Under the pieces are notes generated by a model. It saw only the letters and a list, made by a program, of their open reading frames with translations. It was not told the origin of the DNA and searched no databases. From the NCBI GenBank assembly GCA_033763355.1, contig JANRKT010000264.1, positions 1 to 30,762 on the forward strand: 30,762 nucleotides of DNA, written 5' to 3'. Numbering within the stretch: the first letter of the stretch is position 1; each line of letters begins with the position of its first letter. Both the position numbers and the translations under genes were made by a program. Below, one piece after another: positions 16,061 to 22,909 of this stretch. The stretch comes from JANRKT01 sp033763355. GTDB taxonomy: Bacteria; Bacteroidota; Bacteroidia; Chitinophagales; Chitinophagaceae.

Positions 16061-17203
16061 CTATTTTGAAGCTGTTGTTACAGGGGTAAACTTTTTGAGT
16101 TTCTCACAGATTTGTTTAATTATACCAGGCCCTTCATAAATAAAGCCTGTCCATACCTGAACAAGCGAGGCCCCGGATTCAAACTTTTCCATTGCATCAT
16201 CTGCAGTGATTATTCCCCCGGAAGCAATGACCGGTATTTGCCCTTTGGTTTTTTGATGGATGTATTTAACTATTTCTGTTGATGTTTCTTTTAGCGGGGC
16301 TCCGCTTAAACCACCTGTGCCAATGTGCTCACTCAGCAATGCTGACTGATGGCTTAAATTAAGCCGGTTAATGGTTGTGTTGGTGGCAACAATTCCATCT
16401 AACTTTATTTCAAGCGCCAGTGCAACTACATCGTCAATTTGTCCACGGGTAAGGTCAGGCGATATTTTCAGAAGTATGGGTTTTGTTGAAGTTTGCTGCG
16501 CATTGGTTTTTTGAAGGTTGGTAAGGATTTTTCTCAATGATTCTTTTTCCTGCAGTTCCCTTAGCCCCGGGGTGTTGGGTGAGCTTACATTCACAACAAA
16601 ATAATCCACATAGGGATGCAGTTCTTTAAAACAAATCTCATAATCCTTCCACGCATCTTCATTGGGTGTTTTTTTATTTTTACCAATGTTGCCGCCGATG
16701 ATCAGTCTGCAGTACTCAGTAAGCAGTCTTATGCTTTCTGATTGCTGGCTGGCGACTGTTGGCAGGCGACTGCTGACTGGCGATTGCCTGCTCTTTTTCC
16801 ATTTTTTTAGTCTTTCAGCCACCACTTTCACTCCGTCATTATTAAACCCCATGCGGTTAAGGAGGGCATTGTCTTTCGGCAGCCTGAATAATCTTGGTTT
16901 TTCATTTCCGGCCTGTGGCACGGGAGTAACCGTTCCTATTTCTATAAAACCAAAACCCAGCGCTTCCAGTTCACGCAGGTACCTGGCATTTTTGTCAAAC
17001 CCGGCGCCGAGGCCCACAGGGTTTTTAAATTTCAGGTTGCAGATTTCAGGTTGTGGGATGTCAGCACCCTTTGGGACGAATCGTGCTGCAATAATTTTTC
17101 TGATAAATCTGGCGCTGCACAACAGTTTAAGGCAGTTCATTGAAAAATAGTGCACCCATTCGGGAGAAAAGAGAAATAAAATACTGCGAAGAATTCTATA
17201 CAT
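16061..17203 (-). CDS. pyrD: Dihydroorotate dehydrogenase (quinone), class 2, with repeat-derived insertion
   Basis: PyrD oxidises dihydroorotate to orotate in pyrimidine synthesis and passes electrons to quinone at the inner membrane. The N-terminal 45 residues are the membrane-docking helices of class 2. The FMN barrel follows with FKNPVGLGAGFDKNA, GFIEIGTVTPVPQAGN, NRMGFNNDG, LIIGGNIGKNK, and VNVSSPNTPGL, where Ser208 is the expected catalytic base. It ends with NTTINR, GTGGLSGAPL and IASGGIITADDAM. At 380 residues it is some 30 to 40 longer than usual. The excess falls between RLKKWKK and RLIIGG, residues about 138-166, encoded by degenerate 7-bp repeats. The core appears intact, so the enzyme is probably functional. 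It is divergent from the thiolase gene. Confidence 0.95.
   Translation of the reverse strand: MYRILRSILFLFSPEWVHYFSMNCLKLLCSARFIRKIIAARFVPKGADIPQPEICNLKFKNPVGLGAGFDKNARYLRELEALGFGFIEIGTVTPVPQAGNEKPRLFRLPKDNALLNRMGFNNDGVKVVAERLKKWKKSRQSPVSSRLPTVASQQSESIRLLTEYCRLIIGGNIGKNKKTPNEDAWKDYEICFKELHPYVDYFVVNVSSPNTPGLRELQEKESLRKILTNLQKTNAQQTSTKPILLKISPDLTRGQIDDVVALALEIKLDGIVATNTTINRLNLSHQSALLSEHIGTGGLSGAPLKETSTEIVKYIHQKTKGQIPVIASGGIITADDAMEKFESGASLVQVWTGFIYEGPGIIKQICEKLKKFTPVTTASK
16700..16790. repeat. Degenerate 7-bp repeat array inside pyrD
   Basis: In the pyrD coding sense, successive heptamers read AATCGCC, AGTCAGC, AGTCGCC, TGCCAAC, AGTCGCC, AGCCAGC, AATCAGA. After a short break they continue ACTGCTT, ACTGAGT, ACTGCAG, ACTGATC. 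Three units make 21 bp, or seven codons, so multiples of three keep frame. The encoded peptide is rich in Ser, Gln and Arg. Confidence 0.8.
17030..17057. repeat. Second 7-bp repeat segment inside pyrD
   Basis: On the plus strand TTTCAGG, TTGCAGA, TTTCAGG and TTGTGGG run without a gap. They encode PyrD residues about 49-58 (IPQPEICNLK), just before the conserved FKNPVG. Here the alignment to other PyrD proteins is only slightly long, so insertion is less sure than at 16700-16790. Confidence 0.5.
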
Positions 17204-17241
17204 CTGGCTGGCGAAGATAAAGCAAGTTTGGTTTCAGTCTT

Positions 17242-17272
17242 TTTGCGGTTTGGTTGTTGAAAGCTAACTTTG
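17242..17272 (+). promoter_or_regulatory. Bacteroidota-type promoter of the thiolase gene
   Basis: TTTG at 17242-17245, a 19-bp spacer, then TAACTTTG at 17265-17272 match the consensus TTTG-N19-TAnnTTTG exactly. Transcription would begin near 17279, which rules out a start codon at 17254 and supports ATG 17326. Confidence 0.8.
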
Positions 17273-17325
17273 ACATAGAAAGTTGCATAAACAACTTTAA
17301 ATTTAAAAACAAAAAATCAAGTGCC

Positions 17326-18504
17326 ATGCAGGAAGCATACATTGTAGCCGGGTACAGAACCGCAGTTGGAAAAGCAAAAAGAGGGGGCTTCAGGTTTTAT
17401 CGTCCCGATGACCTTGCCATTGACGTAATCAAAGGTTTGCTGGCTTCCGTTCCGCAATTAGATGCCAAAAGGGTAGATGATGTTATTGTTGGTAACGCAG
17501 TTCCCGAGGCCGAACAGGGCTTGCAGGTAGGAAGGATTATTGCTGCAAGGGCAGTAGGTTTTCATGCGCCGGGTATGACGGTGAACCGTTATTGCGCCTC
17601 CGGCCTTGAAACGATAGCAATTGCTACTTCCAAAATAAGAAGCGGCCTGGCTGATTGCATAATTGCCGGCGGAACTGAAAGCATGAGCATGGTGCCCACG
17701 GCAGGATGGAAAACCGTTCCAGCATATTCTATTGCACAGGATGAACCCGATTATTATTTGAGCATGGGCTTAACTGCCGAAGCAGTGGCAAAAGAGTTTA
17801 ATGTAAACCGTAAAGAACAGGATGAATTTTCGTACCACTCTCACATGAAAGCGCAAAAAGCGATACAGGAAGGATATTTCAAATCTGGTATTCTGCCCGT
17901 CACCGTAGAAGAAGTTTATCTTGATGCCAAAGGCAAAAAGCAAAAAAGAAATTTTACAGTTGATACTGATGAGGGTGTAAGGGCTGAGACAACAGTTGAT
18001 GTATTGGCCAAATTAAAGCCTGCATTTGCAGCAACGGGTACGGTAACAGCCGGTAATTCTTCTCAAACAAGTGATGGGGCTGCTTTTGTAATAGTGATGG
18101 GTGAAAAAATGGTGAATGAACTGGGGCTTAAACCTATTGGCCGCCTGGTGAATTGTGCAGTTGCAGGTGTTCATCCCCGTATTATGGGCATAGGCCCCGT
18201 TGAGGCTGTACCCAAAGTATTGAAACAGTCGGGTATGAATTTAAGCCAGATTGACCTGATTGAACTGAATGAAGCCTTCGCTTCACAGGCTATCGCTGTA
18301 ATCAGGCAACTGAACCTTAACCCTGAAACGGTGAATATAAATGGAGGTGCAATTGCATTGGGCCATCCGCTTGGCTGCACAGGCTGCAAACTTACGGTGC
18401 AGATATTGGGCGACATGAAAAGGCTGAATAAAAAGTACGGTATCGTTACTGCATGTGTAGGCGGCGGGCAGGGAATTGCAGGCATTATTGAAAATATCAA
18501 CTGA
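17326..18504 (+). CDS. Acetyl-CoA acyltransferase (thiolase, FadA-like)
   Basis: This thiolase cleaves 3-ketoacyl-CoA with coenzyme A, or condenses two acetyl-CoA. From ATG 17326 it has 392 residues, the normal size. The catalytic residues are in place: Cys90 in NRYCASGLETI, His347 in GGAIALGHPLGCTG and Cys377 in VTACVGGGQG. NEAFASQA (316 onward) is also typical. AGGTESMSMVP fits the degradative FadA-type group more than the biosynthetic AtoB group, but this is not decisive. No FadB or acyl-CoA dehydrogenase is adjacent. An exact Bacteroidota promoter precedes it and a weak hairpin follows it, so it is probably a single-gene transcript. It is divergent from pyrD. Confidence 0.93.
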   Translation: MQEAYIVAGYRTAVGKAKRGGFRFYRPDDLAIDVIKGLLASVPQLDAKRVDDVIVGNAVPEAEQGLQVGRIIAARAVGFHAPGMTVNRYCASGLETIAIATSKIRSGLADCIIAGGTESMSMVPTAGWKTVPAYSIAQDEPDYYLSMGLTAEAVAKEFNVNRKEQDEFSYHSHMKAQKAIQEGYFKSGILPVTVEEVYLDAKGKKQKRNFTVDTDEGVRAETTVDVLAKLKPAFAATGTVTAGNSSQTSDGAAFVIVMGEKMVNELGLKPIGRLVNCAVAGVHPRIMGIGPVEAVPKVLKQSGMNLSQIDLIELNEAFASQAIAVIRQLNLNPETVNINGGAIALGHPLGCTGCKLTVQILGDMKRLNKKYGIVTACVGGGQGIAGIIENIN

Positions 18505-18532
18505 TGATTTTGTTTTAATAAAGATATTTTGC

Positions 18533-18567
18533 AATAGTCTTGTTACCTGGCAGGACTATTTGTTTCT
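18533..18567 (+). terminator. Possible terminator after the thiolase gene
   Basis: AATAGTC (18533-18539) pairs with GACTATT (18554-18560) around a 14-nt loop, followed by TGTTT. The stem is short and AT-rich, so termination may be weak. Confidence 0.4.
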
Positions 18568-18724
18568 GGGAACTTTACTTGGGATATATACTTTCGGCTT
18601 CATATTTATCCACCTTACCCGTCCTGTGGCAGCATTTTTGTTTCCTTCTTAAACCAACGGACAGTTTTATGGTCACTGTAAATACCGTACCTGACTATAA
18701 AGCTACTCCCCCAAATCAAGGCTT

Positions 18725-20401
18725 ATGGATAGAAGAGCATTTCTTACTTCGGGTAAGAAGAAAACTGGTTTCGGCCAGACCCCAAAATCAGCACGTATCA
18801 TTACATCCGGCATTAACCCCTATACAGGGCCCTGGACCAAAAACGAAGTGGTTCATTTATTAAAGAGGACCATGTTTGGCGCCAGGCAGGCGGATATCAA
18901 TTATTTTCTTACACGTACCATGGGTCAGGCGGTTGATGAACTGCTGAACCCCACAGCTCCCATACCTGCCCCCCCATTAAAGAATTATGATGATGCCAAT
19001 ACACCTGCCGGTGATGCTGACCTGACAGTGGCGCAAGGGCAAACCTGGGTTAATACGGGTACTGCCGATGGAGGTGTAAACTCAAGGAGGCGCAATTCGT
19101 TCAGGGCATGGTATATGGGTGTATTGATTAACCAGGACAGGAGCATCCGCGAAAAAATGACTTTGTTCTGGCACAATCATTTTTCTACTGGCGCAGATGA
19201 TGTAGGAAATGCAAGGTATGTTTACAAACATCATGACCTCCTCCGCCAGAATGCACTGGGTAATTTTAAAAGCCTTGTAAGGGCTATTACCATTGACCCT
19301 GCTATGCTTGTTTTCCTGAACGGGCAGTTAAATACCAAAGCTGCGCCTGATGAAAACTATTCAAGGGAATTGCAGGAGCTGTTTACGCTTGGTAAAGAAA
19401 ACAACCCAAATTATACAGAGGATGATGTAAAAGTTGCCGCCAGGGTATTAACCGGCTGGCGCAATGATGCCGCAACCAATACTTCTTATTTTGATGCCAA
19501 CCGCCACGACACACAAAACAAGACTTTTTCTTCTTTTTACGGCAATACTGTTATAGCAGGAAGAACCGGCGCAACAGCGGGTGACCAGGAACTGGACGAC
19601 CTGCTGAACATGATCTTTAATAAAAGTGCAGAGGTATCAAGGTTTATTGTGCAAAAACTTTACCGCTGGTTTATTTATTATGAAATAGATGCTACCGTAC
19701 AGGCCAATGTAATAGAACCGCTGGCGCAGATATTAAGAAACAACAACTGGGATATTAAACCGGTATTATCCACTTTATTCAAGAGCGAACATTTCTTTGA
19801 TGTACTGAGCCAGGGCTGCCAGATTAAAAGCCCGGTTGATTATGTTGTGACTGTTTGCCGGGAGTATGATGTAAAGTTTCCGCCTGCTACCGATGTAACA
19901 GCATTATACAACCATTGGGGTTATATCGTCACCCAGTCAGCGGTTATGCAGCAAACACTTGGCGACCCGCCTGATGTTTCGGGATGGAAAGCATATTACC
20001 AGGTCCCGGGTTTTTATGAAATCTGGATTAACAGTGATACTTTCCCCAAGCGGAATATTTTTACTGACCAATTGATTGGAAACGGATATACGCGGAATAA
20101 TTTTAAGCTCATTATTGATTCCGTTGCGTTTGCAAAATCGCTTCCTAATCCGGGCGATCCCAATGCACTCATTGCAGATTCACTTGCTGTATTGTACAGG
20201 ATGAACCTGTCACAGGCCACAAGAGACCAGATTAAAAAAGACATCCTGCTGACAGGTCAGAATCAGGATTATTACTGGACCAATGCCTGGAATGCTTATA
20301 TCGCCAATCCCAACGATATGATGGCGTTTACAACTGTAAATTCCAGGTTAACGGGCTTGTATAAATACTTTATGAACCTTGCTGAATACCATTTGGCGTA
20401 A
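18725..20401 (+). CDS. DUF1800 family protein
   Basis: The 558-residue product belongs to DUF1800, whose members usually lie beside DUF1501 genes and are thought to be exported; the biochemical role is not known. Family features seen are KNEVVHLLKRTMFGA, REKMTLFWHNHFSTG, FLNGQLNTKAAPDENYSREL, QELFTLGKENNPNYTEDDVK and RVLTGWRNDA. QKLYRWFIYYEI and GDPPDVSGWKAYYQ come later. The N-terminus MDRRAFLTSGKKK has an RR pair but no hydrophobic core, so an ordinary Tat or Sec leader is not evident. No type IX sorting tail is seen. It is followed after 133 bp by the DUF1501 gene, and the two likely act together. Confidence 0.9.
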   Translation: MDRRAFLTSGKKKTGFGQTPKSARIITSGINPYTGPWTKNEVVHLLKRTMFGARQADINYFLTRTMGQAVDELLNPTAPIPAPPLKNYDDANTPAGDADLTVAQGQTWVNTGTADGGVNSRRRNSFRAWYMGVLINQDRSIREKMTLFWHNHFSTGADDVGNARYVYKHHDLLRQNALGNFKSLVRAITIDPAMLVFLNGQLNTKAAPDENYSRELQELFTLGKENNPNYTEDDVKVAARVLTGWRNDAATNTSYFDANRHDTQNKTFSSFYGNTVIAGRTGATAGDQELDDLLNMIFNKSAEVSRFIVQKLYRWFIYYEIDATVQANVIEPLAQILRNNNWDIKPVLSTLFKSEHFFDVLSQGCQIKSPVDYVVTVCREYDVKFPPATDVTALYNHWGYIVTQSAVMQQTLGDPPDVSGWKAYYQVPGFYEIWINSDTFPKRNIFTDQLIGNGYTRNNFKLIIDSVAFAKSLPNPGDPNALIADSLAVLYRMNLSQATRDQIKKDILLTGQNQDYYWTNAWNAYIANPNDMMAFTTVNSRLTGLYKYFMNLAEYHLA

Positions 20402-20534
20402 TCTCTTAAACGTACTATACAGGAATAACTTTTAAAAGGCTGATTTTATACCGTAAGATGCTGATTGAAGGATTGTAGAGGAGATAAAAGCTGTTTTGTT
20501 ATTTCATCCGGCCGCATAAAATAAAAATAATCAG

Positions 20535-22115
20535 ATGAAAAGAAGAGATTTTTTATTGAATACCGTACCCGCAGCAATCATCCCGTCATTTATTGACGGA
20601 TATTCTGTAAAAGCCGTTGGCCCCTCGCCGTTGCTGAATGCTTTGATGAACATGGCTACCGATACAGACCATGTACTGGTGATTATACAACTGAATGGCG
20701 GTAACGACGGTTTGAATACTGTTATACCAAGGGATACATATTCCGCTTACAACAATGCCAGGACAAATGTGGCCATACCTGAAAATAAAATCCTGCCCCT
20801 TAACGGCAATACCAAAACGGGTTTGCACCCTGTGATGACGGGTATGCAGAGTTTATACAACGATGGTAAAATGGCCATTGTACAGGCGGCGGGATATCCC
20901 AATCCCAATTTTTCACACTTCAGGGCTACAGATATATGGATGAGCGGCTCTGATGCCAATACAGTAATAAATACAGGTTGGATAGGAAGGTACCTTAACC
21001 AGGAATACCCGAATTTTCCCACCGGCTACCCCAATAGCACCATGCCTGATCCGCTGGCCATACAAATTGGTTCGGTTACTTCATTAACACTGCAGGGGCC
21101 TGCATTTGGTATGGGAATGAGCATTACCAACCCCACATCGTTTTATAATCTTGTTGGCGGTTTGCAGGATCCGGCCCCTCCCACACCGGCTGGTAAGGAG
21201 TTAACTTATATAAGAATCATTGCCCAGCAAACCCAGCAATATGCAACTGTAATAAAAAATGCAGCCAATGCAGTTCCGCAGCAGCTTGCTTACCCTTCCG
21301 GTAATTCACTTGCAGACCAGTTAAAAATTGTTGCGAGGCTGGTGAAAGGCGGTTTAAAAACCCGTATTTATATGGTAAGTATGGGCGGGTTTGATACCCA
21401 TTCCGTACAGGTAAATGCAACCGATACCACAACCGGCGTTCATGCCAATTTATTAAAAACCCTTTCAGATGCCACGAAAGCTTTTATGGACGACCTCCAG
21501 TTCCTCACGGTTCAGGATAGGGTAATAGCCATGACGTTCTCCGAATTTGGAAGAAGGATTAAATCAAACAGCAGTGTGGGAACAGACCATGGTGCAGCAG
21601 CGCCCATGTTCATTATAGGCAGCAAAGTGCAGTCAGGTGTTTTGGGGCAAAACCCGTCTATTCCTTCCGGCGCCAATGTAAACGACAACATTCCCCACCA
21701 GTACGATTACAGGAGTGTATATGCCTCCATTATGCAAAACTGGTTTTGTGCCGATAACTCAACCTTGCAGGCAGTATTGCTTCAGAATTTCCAGTCGTTG
21801 CCGCTGATACAAAGCAGCGCCTGCGCAACGGGCATTGATGACCTGAACAGGGAAGCAGGCGATACGCTTATTATTAATTATCCCAATCCGTTTACAGCAA
21901 CCACCACCATTACCTTTAAGTCAAAAGGGGGGCATACATTGGTACAAATAATGGATACACTCGGAAGGGTGATAAGAAATCTTGTTGATAAAGAATATAC
22001 TCCAGGCACTTATAACATAAGCTTCGATAGCGGGGGCCTGCCAACAGGCGTGTATTACATGAGGCTGCAGAATGGGCCGGTACAGCAGGTAAAACCGATT
22101 TTAAAAGCAAGATAG
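20535..22115 (+). CDS. DUF1501 family protein with type IX secretion tail
   Basis: This 526-residue protein belongs to DUF1501 (sulfatase/alkaline-phosphatase-like fold). The leader MKRRDFLLNTVPAAIIPSF has an RR-x-F-L motif followed by a hydrophobic stretch, like a Tat signal. The body has VIIQLNGGNDGLNTVIPR, SHFRATDIWMSG, GGFDTHS, and MTFSEFGRRIKSN with TDHGAAAPMFIIG, the expected metal-site-like motifs. From about residue 442 a type A sorting domain follows (INYPNPFTATTTITF, DTLGRVIRNL, GLPTGVYYMRL). It is therefore probably exported and then sent to the cell surface by the type IX system. It is paired with the DUF1800 gene, and a strong terminator follows. Substrate unknown. Confidence 0.92.
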   Translation: MKRRDFLLNTVPAAIIPSFIDGYSVKAVGPSPLLNALMNMATDTDHVLVIIQLNGGNDGLNTVIPRDTYSAYNNARTNVAIPENKILPLNGNTKTGLHPVMTGMQSLYNDGKMAIVQAAGYPNPNFSHFRATDIWMSGSDANTVINTGWIGRYLNQEYPNFPTGYPNSTMPDPLAIQIGSVTSLTLQGPAFGMGMSITNPTSFYNLVGGLQDPAPPTPAGKELTYIRIIAQQTQQYATVIKNAANAVPQQLAYPSGNSLADQLKIVARLVKGGLKTRIYMVSMGGFDTHSVQVNATDTTTGVHANLLKTLSDATKAFMDDLQFLTVQDRVIAMTFSEFGRRIKSNSSVGTDHGAAAPMFIIGSKVQSGVLGQNPSIPSGANVNDNIPHQYDYRSVYASIMQNWFCADNSTLQAVLLQNFQSLPLIQSSACATGIDDLNREAGDTLIINYPNPFTATTTITFKSKGGHTLVQIMDTLGRVIRNLVDKEYTPGTYNISFDSGGLPTGVYYMRLQNGPVQQVKPILKAR

Positions 22116-22137
22116 GCTCAAAATAAAATTCTTTAGC

Positions 22138-22166
22138 GCCCCCGTACAACCTGCGGGGGCTTTTTT
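22138..22166 (+). terminator. Strong terminator of the DUF1800-DUF1501 unit
   Basis: GCCCCCG (22138-22144) pairs with CGGGGGC (22154-22160) around a 9-nt loop and is followed by six T residues. It lies 22 bp after the DUF1501 stop and separates it from the response regulator. Confidence 0.9.
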
Positions 22167-22238
22167 ATATCTTGATATGACAAAATGAAATAATATACCT
22201 TTACAGGGCTTGCTTTACCATTCAAGGAAAGATTGATA

Positions 22239-22883
22239 ATGACGAAAATCTATCTTGTAGAAGACCATGAATTATACCTTGAGGGCCTCACCCTCCTGCT
22301 TTCAAGGCAAAATGGTATCCATGTTTCGGGAACTGCAAAAAATGGCAAAACTTTTCTTGATGCTTTACCCGCTTTACAGGACGACCTCATGCTGCTTGAC
22401 CTGCACCTTCCGGATATTGAGCCGGAAGATATGGTAAAGAAAATCCGGGCCGTAAAACCCGATAATAAAATCATCTTTCTTACCCTTATGCGGGGCACAA
22501 GATTTATACACAAATTGCTTAAGTATAATATACAGGGTTATATACTTAAAAGTGCGCCTGTTGAGGAACTTCTGGTAGCCATAAAAACCGTAGCAGAAGG
22601 TGGCACATACTACAGCAAGGATATTGACATTACCATTAAAGAAGAAGATGCAAGGAACACCATCATTATTGATGGCAAAAGAATTGATGAGATATTGACG
22701 AGAAGGGAACTTGAAGTGCTGCAGATGGTGTGCAAGGAATACAGCAATGCTGAAATTGCAGGGAAATTATTTTTAAGCATTGGTACAGTTGAAACTCACC
22801 GTAAAAGAATTATTTCCAAATTAGGGGTAAACAATACAGTAGGGCTTGTAAAATTTGCGGTTAAATATAATTTGCTTGGTTAG
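22239..22883 (+). CDS. NarL/LuxR-type response regulator
   Basis: From ATG 22239 the protein has 214 residues. The receiver domain has acidic residues Glu8-Asp9 (LVEDHELY), the phosphoacceptor Asp54 in LLDLHLPD, a Thr in FLTLMRG and Lys in GYILKSAP. A LuxR-type helix-turn-helix DNA-binding domain occupies about residues 148-214 (LTRRELEVLQMVCKEYSNAE, LFLSIGTVETHRKRIISKLG). It is a complete transcriptional regulator. The histidine kinase gene starts 26 bp after its stop, so they form a cognate pair in one transcript. Targets are not shown by sequence; the TonB receptor unit downstream is a reasonable candidate. Confidence 0.95.
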   Translation: MTKIYLVEDHELYLEGLTLLLSRQNGIHVSGTAKNGKTFLDALPALQDDLMLLDLHLPDIEPEDMVKKIRAVKPDNKIIFLTLMRGTRFIHKLLKYNIQGYILKSAPVEELLVAIKTVAEGGTYYSKDIDITIKEEDARNTIIIDGKRIDEILTRRELEVLQMVCKEYSNAEIAGKLFLSIGTVETHRKRIISKLGVNNTVGLVKFAVKYNLLG

Positions 22884-22909
22884 CAATCCACTTCACCAAA
22901 AACACATGA

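Noticed and set aside
17254..17325. Upstream start for the thiolase
   Set aside because: It lies over the promoter and before the likely transcription start; thiolase homology begins at the ATG at 17326.
18540..18863. 107-codon frame overlapping the start of the DUF1800 gene
   Set aside because: It overlaps a well-supported gene in another frame and has no recognisable features.
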